NCBI GenBank assembly: GCA_963667195.1
Contig: OY762962.1
Span: forward strand, 1,984,001 to 2,048,000
DNA: 64,000 nucleotides
DNA from: UBA7703 sp963667195
Lineage (GTDB): Bacteria; Bacillota; Clostridia; Christensenellales; CAG-138
Direction: 5' to 3'
Made by a program: the position numbers and the translations under genes. Positions 1-9,213 of the stretch are shown piece after piece; position 1 is the stretch's first letter, and each line of letters begins with the position of its first letter. The notes beneath the pieces were generated by a model. The model searched no databases, was not told where the DNA came from, and saw only the letters and a program-made list of their open reading frames with translations.

Positions 1-609
1 GCCAATGCGTACGGCGTCTCTGGTTGGTATGCGCCGGGCATGAACCTCCACCGTACGCCGCAGGGCGGACGCAACTTTGAGTATTTCTCGGAAGATCCGC
101 TTCTCTCCGGCAAGATTGCCGCGAGCATGGTCAGCGGCGCACAGAGCAAGCACATCATCGTGACGATGAAGCATTTCGTGCTTAACGATCAGGAGACCAA
201 TGCGCGTTCCGGAATCTATGTTTGGGCAAACGAACAGGCCATCCGAGAGCTGTATCTGCGCCCGTTTGAGATCACCGTCAAAGAGGGCAAGGTGACGGGA
301 GCGATGTCCAGCTTCGTCCATATCGGCTACAAGTGGTGCGGCGGAAATCCGGAGCTGCTGGAGCAGGTGCTGCGCAAGGAATGGGGATTTGTCGGCGTCG
401 TGACCACGGATGCGGTGCTGGGCAGCTTCATGGACGCAAATCTCGCTTTACACAATGGCAACGACCTGATGCTTGCCGTGATGCCGACCAACAACCGCCG
501 TTATCTGGACGAGCTGTTTTCCAAAGACCCCGTTGGCGTCACAAAAGGGTTGCGCGAGCGGATGCACAACTTCTGCTATGCGCTTGTGAACGATACCGAT
601 TTGTTTTAA
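1..609 (+). CDS. Glycoside hydrolase family 3 protein, 5' end outside window
   Basis: The reading frame is open from base 1, so the N-terminus lies outside the window; about 202 residues remain. The visible part matches the GH3 (alpha/beta)8 barrel: a GRNFEYFSEDP block near the start, the MKHF(V)xNDQE block, and GVVTTDA, where Asp is the expected retaining nucleophile. The protein stops soon after the barrel (NDTDLF) and shows no sign of the C-terminal sandwich or fibronectin-like domains that the next gene has, so it is either a short GH3 or a permuted form with those domains upstream. The expected role is exo-hydrolysis of beta-linked glucosides or xylosides. It lies 16 nt before a second GH3 gene on the same strand, so they are probably co-transcribed. 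Confidence 0.85.
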   Translation, partial: ANAYGVSGWYAPGMNLHRTPQGGRNFEYFSEDPLLSGKIAASMVSGAQSKHIIVTMKHFVLNDQETNARSGIYVWANEQAIRELYLRPFEITVKEGKVTGAMSSFVHIGYKWCGGNPELLEQVLRKEWGFVGVVTTDAVLGSFMDANLALHNGNDLMLAVMPTNNRRYLDELFSKDPVGVTKGLRERMHNFCYALVNDTDLF

Positions 610-625
610 GGATCACGTGGAATAA

Positions 626-3058
626 ATGACACTCGATTATCAAGCATTGATCGAACAGATGACGCTGGAAGAAAAAGCGTCTCTGCTCTCCGGTCAGAAC
701 TTCTGGAATACCAAGCCGATCCCGCGGCTTGGTATTCCATCCATCATGCTCACGGACGGCCCGCACGGCATGCGAAAGCAAGGCGGCAAAGCCGATCATC
801 TGGGGCTGAATAAGAGCATTCCATCCACGTGTTTTCCGACGGCGTCCGCGCTCGCAAACAGCTGGGATACCGAATTGCTGGAGCAGGTTGGAGCTTATCT
901 TGGAGAGGAAGCAGCGTCGGAACAGGTCAGCGTGCTATTAGGCCCGGGACTGAACGTCAAGCGAAACCCTCTTTGCGGACGAAGCTTTGAGTATTTCTCG
1001 GAAGATCCACTGCTCTCCGGCAAGCTCGCCGCCGCGATGATTCGCGGCATCCAATCGAAGGGCGTTTCCGCGTGTCCGAAGCACTTCGCCGTCAACAGTC
1101 AGGAGCTACGGCGCATGGTAGTTGACGAAGTGGTCGACGAACGCGCGCTGCGGGAACTCTACCTGGAAGGGTTTCGGTACGCAGTCTGCGAAGGAAAACC
1201 CAAGACGATCATGAGCGCGTATAACCGCGTGAACGGCGTATACGCAAACGAAAACACCTACCTGCTGCAGGATATTCTGTACGGCGAATGGGGTTTCAAC
1301 GGCGTTGTGGTGACCGACTGGGGCGGAGAAAACGACCGCGTCGCCGGCTTGATCGCCGGAAACCAGCTTGAGATGCCATCCTCCGCCGGGTTGACCGACC
1401 GCGAGGTTGTTGAGGCGGTTCGCGCGGGAAAGCTGGACGAAACACTGCTTGACGAGCGGATCGATCAGCTTTTACGGCTCATTTTCTCGGTCAAACCGCG
1501 GGAACAAAGCACGGCATATTCCATCGACGAGCATCACGCATTCGCGCGCGAGGCTGCGCGTCGATCCGCCGTGCTGGTCAAAAACGAAGGCGGCGTATTG
1601 CCGCTTTGCGCGGGAACGCGCGTCGCCGTGATCGGCGATTTCGCGAAAACACCGCGCTATCAGGGCGCGGGAAGCTCGCTGATCGAACCGACGAAGCTGG
1701 AATGCGCGCTGGATGAGCTGAAGAGAACCGATCTGGAGATCGTAGGTTTTGCGCCGGGATTCCGGCGATTTGGCGGCAAAAGCAAGCGAAAGCGCAACCG
1801 TGCCTGCGCGCTGGCAAAGCGCGCGGAGGTCGCGCTCGTGTTCCTCGGTCTGGATGAAGGCAGCGAAGCGGAAGGCGTCGATCGCGAGCATATGCGCCTT
1901 CGTGCGAACCAAACCGATCTGCTCCGTGAAATCCGGAAGGTGTGCGCGCGGGTCGTTGTCGTTCTCGCGAACGGCGCTCCCGTTGAGGCGGACTGGGCGG
2001 ACGACGGGGATGCGATTCTGCTAGGCTACCTTGGCGGTCAGGCGGGCGGTGGCGCGATTGCCGATCTCATCACCGGAAAAGCCGCGCCGAGCGGCAAACT
2101 CGCGGAGACCTATCCCGAACGATATGCGGATGTACCCTCCGCGTCAATCTACCCGGGCAGGCAGAGAACCGCGGAGCACCGGGAGAGCATCTTTCTTGGT
2201 TACCGGTACTACGACACGGTGGGAAAGTCCGTCCGCTGGCCGTTCGGATTCGGGCTGACGTACACGACATTCTCGTATGACAGGCTTACCACACAGGGTA
2301 ATACGATCTCTTGCACCGTCCGCAACACGGGAGACCGCGCGGGAGAGGAGATCGTTCAGGTTTATGTGAGCAAGCGCGGTAGCGCGGTGTTTCGCGCGGA
2401 GCAGGAGCTCAAGGGCTTTGCGCGCGTTTCGCTTGAACCGGGAGAGGCGAAAACCGTTTCGATTCTGCTGGACAATCACGCGTTTTCGTTCTATCATTCG
2501 CTCAACAAGCAATGGTTGGAGGAAGCCGGAGAATACGAAATTCGCGTTGGCGCATCATCGCGCGATATCCGGCTCAGCGGAATCGTTGTTCGGGAGGGCG
2601 ACCGCTTTGAGGTGCCGAATTCTGTGCAGGAGCTTCCGCATTACTTCCGCGGAGACGTCGCGTCCGTTCCGGGTGAGGAGTTTTCTGGGCTGCTTGGGCG
2701 GCAACTTCCAATAGCAAACTGGGACAGATCCGCGCCGCTTGGAACGCTGGATACCATCGGGCAGGGCGCGTATAAGAAGGGTTTCGCGCGATTCCTCTAC
2801 CGGTTGGTGAGTCTGGTTCGCGGCTGTTTTTTTCTCATGCAGAAGCCGGTGACCGCCAACAACATCATGTTTGCGATGAACCTGCCTTACCGCGCGCTGG
2901 CCCGCATGACTGGCGGGGCAATCGATCAATCGATGCTTGATGGCATACTGACGATGGCGAACGGGCGTTTCTTTGCGGGCCTAAGGCAAACATTGCGTGC
3001 GCTGATGCAAAAACACCGCACCGCGAAAGGACAGCGAAATGGAAGCAATCAAGACTAG
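626..3058 (+). CDS. Glycoside hydrolase family 3 beta-glucosidase-like protein
   Basis: 810 residues, full-length GH3. The N-terminal barrel carries LTDGPHGMRKQ near residue 45, the GRSFEYFSEDP block, PKHFAVNSQE, and VVVTDWGG with the predicted nucleophile Asp231. The alpha/beta sandwich follows (VLVKNEGGVLPL from about residue 317), then a fibronectin-III-like domain around residues 560-650 (GDRAGEEIVQVYV). A further C-terminal region of about 120 residues contains hydrophobic stretches and is not part of the catalytic core. No signal peptide is visible, so it is probably cytoplasmic and acts on imported beta-glycosides; exact specificity cannot be read. It follows the first GH3 by 16 nt and overlaps the next gene by 20 nt. 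Confidence 0.92.
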   Translation: MTLDYQALIEQMTLEEKASLLSGQNFWNTKPIPRLGIPSIMLTDGPHGMRKQGGKADHLGLNKSIPSTCFPTASALANSWDTELLEQVGAYLGEEAASEQVSVLLGPGLNVKRNPLCGRSFEYFSEDPLLSGKLAAAMIRGIQSKGVSACPKHFAVNSQELRRMVVDEVVDERALRELYLEGFRYAVCEGKPKTIMSAYNRVNGVYANENTYLLQDILYGEWGFNGVVVTDWGGENDRVAGLIAGNQLEMPSSAGLTDREVVEAVRAGKLDETLLDERIDQLLRLIFSVKPREQSTAYSIDEHHAFAREAARRSAVLVKNEGGVLPLCAGTRVAVIGDFAKTPRYQGAGSSLIEPTKLECALDELKRTDLEIVGFAPGFRRFGGKSKRKRNRACALAKRAEVALVFLGLDEGSEAEGVDREHMRLRANQTDLLREIRKVCARVVVVLANGAPVEADWADDGDAILLGYLGGQAGGGAIADLITGKAAPSGKLAETYPERYADVPSASIYPGRQRTAEHRESIFLGYRYYDTVGKSVRWPFGFGLTYTTFSYDRLTTQGNTISCTVRNTGDRAGEEIVQVYVSKRGSAVFRAEQELKGFARVSLEPGEAKTVSILLDNHAFSFYHSLNKQWLEEAGEYEIRVGASSRDIRLSGIVVREGDRFEVPNSVQELPHYFRGDVASVPGEEFSGLLGRQLPIANWDRSAPLGTLDTIGQGAYKKGFARFLYRLVSLVRGCFFLMQKPVTANNIMFAMNLPYRALARMTGGAIDQSMLDGILTMANGRFFAGLRQTLRALMQKHRTAKGQRNGSNQD

Positions 3059-3563
3059 CAGCTTCAACCGTTGGAAGGAATCGCATGCGGGGCTTTGGCA
3101 GTTTCTTCTGTTTATGCTCATGAGCGGGATCACCACGCTGGTAGACCTCGGCACATTCTCGCTGTTCAACTTCTGGCTTCTCGCGCCATATCGCACGACG
3201 CCGTTCCTTTGGGGCCCGTTCTGCTATGGGGTCGAGAGCGGAGGACTGACCGCCTTTGGCGCGTTTGCCGTATCGTTTGCGGTTTCTCAGACGTTCAACT
3301 TCTTTTTGCAGCGAAAAACGACGTTCAAGGCGAACAACAATGCGGTTATCAGCGCGATTCTCTACGCGATCATGGTGATTGGTGTTTATTTTGTGCAGCT
3401 GTTTTTACCGACGTTGCTGCGCGCGCCCCTGGCCGCGTTGATTGGAACAACGCTTGGCGATCTTGCCATGAAGCTGATCAACATGACGGTGTCGATGCTG
3501 ATTCAATTTCCGCTGAACAAGTACGTGATTATGCGAAACAGGCCATCGGGCGCTGTAGGGTAA
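3039..3563 (+). CDS. GtrA-like small polytopic membrane protein
   Basis: 174 residues with four predicted membrane segments (about 17-40, 60-80, 105-128, 135-160). A motif of the type FLLFMLMSGITTLVDLGTF near the N-terminus and FNFFLQRKTTF in the middle fit the GtrA/DPMS family. That family is associated with flipping or moving lipid-linked sugars in cell-envelope glycan synthesis, but many members are uncharacterised. The start codon lies 20 nt inside the GH3 gene, so translation is probably coupled. A strong terminator follows. The functional link to the GH3 is inferred from position only. Confidence 0.65.
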   Translation: MEAIKTSSFNRWKESHAGLWQFLLFMLMSGITTLVDLGTFSLFNFWLLAPYRTTPFLWGPFCYGVESGGLTAFGAFAVSFAVSQTFNFFLQRKTTFKANNNAVISAILYAIMVIGVYFVQLFLPTLLRAPLAALIGTTLGDLAMKLINMTVSMLIQFPLNKYVIMRNRPSGAVG

Positions 3564-3591
3564 CAGGCAGACACGAATTGATCGGACACAG

Positions 3592-3618
3592 ACCGCCGGA
3601 GTTTCCGGCGGTTTTTTT
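3592..3618 (+). terminator. Rho-independent terminator of the GH3/GtrA operon
   Basis: A perfect 9-bp stem (ACCGCCGGA / TCCGGCGGT) with a 3-nt loop is followed directly by a run of seven T. It lies 29 nt after the GtrA-like stop codon. Confidence 0.92.
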
Positions 3619-4232
3619 ACCCGGAGCCATCAAGAGGCTTAGAATTTCTATCCTGAATCCACCCTGAGGTATAGACCGGTTTATTTCTCCACTTTCATTC
3701 ACTAAGCTGACCTATAAATATGGAACTACCACAGGACGTAGCCAATACAATTGCCGCGTTCCTTTTTCGTGCTTTTGTTTTATATAAGCATCAAGCAGAA
3801 AAATAACAAATTTTGAAATAAATATGAGGAGTTCATATCGACTGATTTTCTCAGTAAAACATTTTTGTAACAACAATTCGTTTTTCACGAGTTTTATTCG
3901 AAGAAAATGGCTTGCAGATTCTTCTAATTATTAGAGGATGTTTTCTATTTCTTTACGTTATCTGATCTTTGCGTGCGCAGAGATTTGAGCCCGGCAATAC
4001 TGCTTGCTTTTATACGCGACAAGGCACGCGGAGTAACGCATATGTAACTTATCTTCACTTAAATTCGATTCTCTAGGGTAAAAAGGTGATATTACACGAA
4101 ATAACTGTAAAAAAACATTTTCACCTCTTACCGGAAATCACGGATAAGTAATGGGGGTTATTTATACTATGTTATTGTAGAAGTGGCTTAAAGACACAAT
4201 AGTTTAAAATTTTAGAAAGAAGGCACGCTTAT
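3619..4232. other. AT-rich 614-bp intergenic region with a long-range hairpin
   Basis: No open frame of protein-like composition is seen. The region is clearly richer in A+T than its neighbours. An imperfect inverted repeat (arms 4077-4089 and 4121-4132, GGTAAAAAGGTGA against TCACCTCTTACC) encloses an A-rich loop of 31 nt. It may be a leader structure or binding site for the surface-protein gene. TATACT near 4164 could be a -10 element, but no good -35 pairs with it. A ribosome binding site (AAGAAGG) precedes the next ATG. No known riboswitch consensus was recognised. Confidence 0.5.
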
Positions 4233-7200
4233 ATGAAGAGGATTCGCTTGAATAAGCTCATCAGTCTGTTGATAAGCTTTGCGATGGTACTGACGCTGTT
4301 CCCGAGCTACTCTTTGGGAGCTGCTAATAATCTAACCATCAATTATAAGTATGAGAACGGAGATACAGCCGCCGAGGCATACTCAGCTTCGGTGGATGTC
4401 GATACTCCATACAGCGTCGATTCACCAACCATAAGCGGCTACAAACCCGACCAAGCGACCGTCAGCGGCACGATGCCAGCTGAAGATGTCGAGTTGACGG
4501 TCGTCTACCATCCGACGTATACGTTAACCATTCGCTATCAATACGAGGATGGCACGGATGCATCAGCACAGTACACGGATACTCTGGTAGCAGGCGATCC
4601 TTACACCGTTGATTCTCCAACCGTAACTGGCTTTAAACCCGATCAAGCGACTGTCAGCGGTACGATGCCGGCAGAAAACGTCGAGGTCACCGTAGTCTAC
4701 CACACAGCGTATACATTAACGATTCGTTATCAGAATGTGGACGGCTCGGAAGCATCGGCTCCACATACGGATGCGCTGGTAGCTGGTGAGACGTATAGCG
4801 TTGCTTCTCCAACAATTACTGGATATAAGCCAGACCAAGCAACTGTCAGCGGTACGATGCCTGCCGAAAACACTGAGGTCATCGTGGTTTATCATCCGAC
4901 GTACACATTAACGATTCACTACCTATATCTCGATAGCTCTCTTCCGTTATACCCCGTGGCAGCGCCGACGTACACCGGCGAGTTTTTGCCAGGTGAGGGA
5001 TACGATGTTGCCTCTCCGGTTATAACGCATTACTTCGCCAGCCAAAACAGTGTTGCCGGAACGATGGCAAATGCGAACGTGGATGTTACGGTTACATATG
5101 TATCCTATCACGTACATATTAATGTTCATTACAAACAAGGCGGCTCAAGCCCAATTGTTCAGCAATTTGATAAGTACGTTGATTACTCCACGTTATCGAC
5201 TTATTACATTGGCAGCAACATTGGATTGGTAAATAACCTCTGGTCGCAAACGGGTCAAACCCTTGGGTGGAAAACGTCGTCCGCATATGAACCGCGGGAT
5301 TTGGTTTCGAATGGTTCCACGGGTCTCAGCCCAACCGTAAGCAGCTCTGCATACAATTACACGGTTGATGTTTATTTACAATCGCCTCCTAAAAATACGA
5401 GCTACACGGTAACCTACGATGCCAACGGTGGGACAGGCACGATGACAGACACCCACAGCCCTTACAGCGTGGGTAACTCTGGCACGACGTTTACGGTACT
5501 CAACAACAGCTTCACCCCGCCAACTGGCAAACACTTCATTGGCTGGAATACCCAAGCAGATGGATTTGGAACCAGCTATGTAGCAGGAACAACTTACTCC
5601 ATTATCGGCAACGTTGTTCTCTATGCGCAATGGGAATACGATGCACAGTACAGCGTAACCTATAACGCAAACGGCGGCAGCGGCTCCGTGCCGACAGGCG
5701 GAAGTTCCTATCATACGGGAAACGTTGTTACGGTGCTGTTCACGCCCGCACCGACGCGCAGCGGATATAACTTCCTCGGCTGGGCAACGTCGAGTGGCGC
5801 AACCACAGCCACATACACCGCAAGCGGTTTAAAATCCTTCACCATGGGTACGGCAAACGTAACCCTGTATGCCGTTTGGCAGGCGATCAACTATAGTGTT
5901 TCCTATAACGCAAACGGCGGCAGCGGCTCCGTGCCGACAGGTGGCAGCACCAATCATACGGGAGACCTTATTACGGTGCTGTTCACGCCCGCGCCGACCC
6001 GCAACGGATATAACTTCCTTGGTTGGGCAACGTCGAGCGGCGCAACCACGGCCACATACACTGCAAGCGGTACAAAAACCTTTACCATGGGTGCGGCAAA
6101 CGTAACCCTGTATGCCGTTTGGCAAGTGATCAATTACACTGTCTCCTATAACGCGAATGGTGGATCGGGCACCATGACGGATACGTCCAACCCGTACCAT
6201 TACGGCGATCTGTTCAGGGTGCGCACCAACACGTTCACTGCGCCGACCAACAAACACTTTACCGGATGGAACTCCGCGGCAGACGGCAGCGGCACAAACT
6301 ATAACGCCGGCACATCGTATTCGATCTCCGGGAATGTAACGCTGTATGCGCAATGGGCATTCAACGCACAATACACCGTGAGCTACTACGCAAACGGCGG
6401 AACAGGCACGATGACAGACACGTCCAGCCCGTATTATGCGAACAACTCGTTTACGGTTCTGGAGAACACCTTCACCGCGCCGGCCAATATGCACTTCACT
6501 GGCTGGGATACCGATCCCAACGGGTACGGAACAAACTATAACGAGGGCTCGTCTTACACGATTACCGGTAATGTCAAACTCTATGCACAATGGGATTGGA
6601 ATGAACAGTATTGGGTTATTTACGATGCGAACGGTGGTTGGGGCTGGACGTATGATTGGTCTAACCCTTACTTCGACGGAACATCGGTTACTGTCTTGGA
6701 CAACGGATTCTATGCCCCGACGAATAAACACTTCGTGGGTTGGAACACGACGCGTAATGGCAGCGGCACAAGCTACGCCGCCGGATCCTCGTTAACAGTC
6801 ACCGATGACATAACGCTGTATGCACAATGGGCAAACAACACGCAGTACACGGTGTCCTATAATGCAAACGGCGGCAGCGGCACAATGACAGATCCGCTGA
6901 GCCCGTATATCAATGTTACATCGTTTACGGCGCTCTCAAACGCCTTCACCGCGCCGACACACAAGCACTTTGCCGGCTGGAACTCCGCGGCAAACGGTAG
7001 CGGAACGAGCTATACTGCGGGGTCAAGCTACACCTTGAGCGGCAACGTTACGCTGTATGCGCAATGGGAATACGATGATACGTACACGGTTTCCTATAAC
7101 GCGAACGGTGGAACGGGCTCGATGTACGATACATTCAACCCGTACTATGATGGCGACTCATTCACCGTGATGGTGAATGCCTTCACCGCGCCGACGAACA

Positions 7201-8234
7201 AGCATTTCGCTAGTTGGAACACTGCAGCGGATGGAAGCGGAGTTACCTATGCCGCGGGTTCGTTGAACGTGATCCATGCCAACGTGACACTGTACGCGCA
7301 ATGGGAATACAATGACCAGTTCACGGTCACGTATGACGAGAACGGCGGAACGGGCACGATGACGGATACGTCCAGCCCGTACTATGACGGCAACCTGTTC
7401 ACAGTGCTGACGAACGCCTTCACCGCGCCGACGAACAAGCACTTCATCGGCTTCAACACCGCGGCGGATGGCAGCGGAACGAGCTATACGGAGGGTTCCT
7501 CCTACGCCATCAGCGCGAACGTGACGCTCTACGCGCAATGGGAATACAATGAACAGTTCACGGTCTCTTATAACGAGAACGGCGGAACGGGTACGATGAC
7601 GGATACGTCCAGCCCGTACTATGACGGCAACCTGTTCACAGTGTTGACCAACGCCTTCACCGCACCGACCAACAAGCATTTTGCTGGCTTCAACACCGCG
7701 GCGGATGGCAGCGGAACGAGCTATACGGAAGGTTCCTCCTACGCAATCAGCGCCAACGTGACGCTCTACGCGCAATGGGAATACAATGAGCAGTTCACGG
7801 TCACGTATGACGAGAACGGCGGAACGGGCACGATGACGGATACGTCCAGCCCGTACTATGACGGCAACCTGTTCACGGTGTTGACGAACGCCTTCACCGC
7901 ACCGACCAACAAGCACTTTATTGGTTGGAATGATGCGGCTGACGGCAGCGGAACGAGCTATACGGAGGGTTCCTCCTACGCGATCAGCGCCAACGTGACG
8001 CTCTACGCACAATGGGAATTCAATGAACAGTTCACGGTCAGCTATGACGAGAACGGCGGAACGGGCACGATGACGGATACTTCCAGCCCGTACTATGACG
8101 GCAACCTGTTCACAGTGTTGACCAACGCCTTCACCGCACCGACCAACAAGCACTTTGTTGGCTTCACACCGCGGCAAACGGCAGCGGAACGAGCTATACG
8201 GAGGGTTCCTCTTACGCAATCAGCGCGAACGTGA
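4233..8234 (+). CDS. Large InlB/Flg_new-repeat surface protein, N-terminal segment before frameshift
   Basis: 1333 residues beginning with a signal peptide (basic MKRIRLNKL, then a hydrophobic core, cleavage near SLGA). Residues about 30-340 hold four MucBP-like modules with a repeated GYKPDQATVSGTMPAE motif. From about residue 390 come tandem InlB B-type repeats of about 79 residues with the signatures ANGGTGTMTDT, KHFxGWN and VTLYAQW. The frame leaves the repeat pattern at about 8166, where one A is missing compared with sister repeats, and ends after 23 unrelated residues. Without the lesion the protein would run on through 10416. Such proteins are cell-surface adhesins or mucin/matrix-binding factors in Firmicutes. 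The frameshift may be real, phase-variable, or an assembly error in repeats. Confidence 0.8.
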   Translation: MKRIRLNKLISLLISFAMVLTLFPSYSLGAANNLTINYKYENGDTAAEAYSASVDVDTPYSVDSPTISGYKPDQATVSGTMPAEDVELTVVYHPTYTLTIRYQYEDGTDASAQYTDTLVAGDPYTVDSPTVTGFKPDQATVSGTMPAENVEVTVVYHTAYTLTIRYQNVDGSEASAPHTDALVAGETYSVASPTITGYKPDQATVSGTMPAENTEVIVVYHPTYTLTIHYLYLDSSLPLYPVAAPTYTGEFLPGEGYDVASPVITHYFASQNSVAGTMANANVDVTVTYVSYHVHINVHYKQGGSSPIVQQFDKYVDYSTLSTYYIGSNIGLVNNLWSQTGQTLGWKTSSAYEPRDLVSNGSTGLSPTVSSSAYNYTVDVYLQSPPKNTSYTVTYDANGGTGTMTDTHSPYSVGNSGTTFTVLNNSFTPPTGKHFIGWNTQADGFGTSYVAGTTYSIIGNVVLYAQWEYDAQYSVTYNANGGSGSVPTGGSSYHTGNVVTVLFTPAPTRSGYNFLGWATSSGATTATYTASGLKSFTMGTANVTLYAVWQAINYSVSYNANGGSGSVPTGGSTNHTGDLITVLFTPAPTRNGYNFLGWATSSGATTATYTASGTKTFTMGAANVTLYAVWQVINYTVSYNANGGSGTMTDTSNPYHYGDLFRVRTNTFTAPTNKHFTGWNSAADGSGTNYNAGTSYSISGNVTLYAQWAFNAQYTVSYYANGGTGTMTDTSSPYYANNSFTVLENTFTAPANMHFTGWDTDPNGYGTNYNEGSSYTITGNVKLYAQWDWNEQYWVIYDANGGWGWTYDWSNPYFDGTSVTVLDNGFYAPTNKHFVGWNTTRNGSGTSYAAGSSLTVTDDITLYAQWANNTQYTVSYNANGGSGTMTDPLSPYINVTSFTALSNAFTAPTHKHFAGWNSAANGSGTSYTAGSSYTLSGNVTLYAQWEYDDTYTVSYNANGGTGSMYDTFNPYYDGDSFTVMVNAFTAPTNKHFASWNTAADGSGVTYAAGSLNVIHANVTLYAQWEYNDQFTVTYDENGGTGTMTDTSSPYYDGNLFTVLTNAFTAPTNKHFIGFNTAADGSGTSYTEGSSYAISANVTLYAQWEYNEQFTVSYNENGGTGTMTDTSSPYYDGNLFTVLTNAFTAPTNKHFAGFNTAADGSGTSYTEGSSYAISANVTLYAQWEYNEQFTVTYDENGGTGTMTDTSSPYYDGNLFTVLTNAFTAPTNKHFIGWNDAADGSGTSYTEGSSYAISANVTLYAQWEFNEQFTVSYDENGGTGTMTDTSSPYYDGNLFTVLTNAFTAPTNKHFVGFTPRQTAAERAIRRVPLTQSART

Positions 8235-9213
8235 CGCTGTACGCGCAATGGGAATTCAATGAACAGTTCACGGTCAGCTATGACGAGAACGGCGGAACGG
8301 GCACGATGACGGATACGTCCAGCCCGTACTATGACGGCAACCTGTTCACAGTGTTGACCAACGCCTTCACCGCACCGACCAACAAGCATTTTGCTGGCTT
8401 CAACACCGCGGCGGACGGCAGCGGAACGAGCTATACGGAAGGTTCCTCCTACGCGATCAGCGCCAACGTGACGCTCTACGCGCAATGGGAATACAATGAG
8501 CAGTTCACGGTCTCTTATAACGCGAACGGCGGAACGGGTACTATGACGGATACATCCAGCCCGTACTATGATGGCAACCTGTTCACAGTGTTGACCAACG
8601 CTTTCACCGCACCGACCAACAAGCACTTCATCGGCTTCAACACCGCGGCCGGGATGGCAGCGGAACGAGCTATACGGAAGGTTCCTCCTACGCGATCAGC
8701 GCCAACGTGACGCTCTATGCGCAATGGGAATACAATGAGCAGTTCACGGTCTCTTATAACGAGAACGGCGGAACGGGCGCGATGACGGATACGTCCAGCC
8801 CGTACTATGACGGCAACCTGTTCACAGTGCTGACAAACGCCTTCACCGCACCGACCAACAAGCACTTCATCGGCTTCAACACCGCGGCTGACGGCAGCGG
8901 AACGAGCTATACGGAAGGTTCCTCTTACGCCATCAGCGCCAACGTGACGCTGTATGCACAATGGGAATACAATGAGCAGTTCACGGTCAGCTATGACGAG
9001 AACGGCGGAACGGGCACGATGACGGATACGTCCAGCCCGTACTATGACGGCAACCTGTTCACGGTGCTGACGAACACCTTCACCGCGCCGGCGTACAAGC
9101 ACTTTGTTGGTTGGAACGATGCAGCGGATGGCAGCGGAACTGCCTACGCTACGGGCTCCTCGAACGTGATCCATGCCAACGTGACGCTCTATGCGCAATG
9201 GGCACTGGATGAG
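7317..9213 (+). repeat. Eight tandem near-identical 237-nt coding repeats
   Basis: The landmark CAGTTCACGGTC recurs at 7317 (CAGT form), 7554, 7791, 8028, 8264, 8501, 8740 and 8977. Spacing is 237 nt (79 codons) except for 236 nt between 8028 and 8264 and 239 nt between 8501 and 8740. The two odd spacings are exactly where the reading frame breaks. Near-identity at DNA level points to recent expansion or gene conversion, and also makes the region prone to assembly error. Confidence 0.93.
8231..8710 (+). CDS. InlB/Flg_new-repeat surface protein, middle segment between two frameshifts
   Basis: This is the continuation of the upstream repeat protein in another frame, not an independent gene. 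The in-frame repeat sequence resumes at about 8167; the coordinates given begin at the first GTG. It carries two InlB-type repeats (ENGGTGTMTDT and ANGGTGTMTDT). The frame is lost again at about 8649, where the repeat unit is 2 nt longer than its sisters (CGCGGCCGGGATGGC instead of CGCGGCGGATGGC). No ribosome binding site precedes the GTG, so separate translation is unlikely. Confidence 0.5.
   Translation: MTLYAQWEFNEQFTVSYDENGGTGTMTDTSSPYYDGNLFTVLTNAFTAPTNKHFAGFNTAADGSGTSYTEGSSYAISANVTLYAQWEYNEQFTVSYNANGGTGTMTDTSSPYYDGNLFTVLTNAFTAPTNKHFIGFNTAAGMAAERAIRKVPPTRSAPT

Noticed and set aside
7317..9213. CRISPR-like array
   Set aside because: The repeats are 237 nt long, contiguous and coding; there are no spacers and no cas genes.
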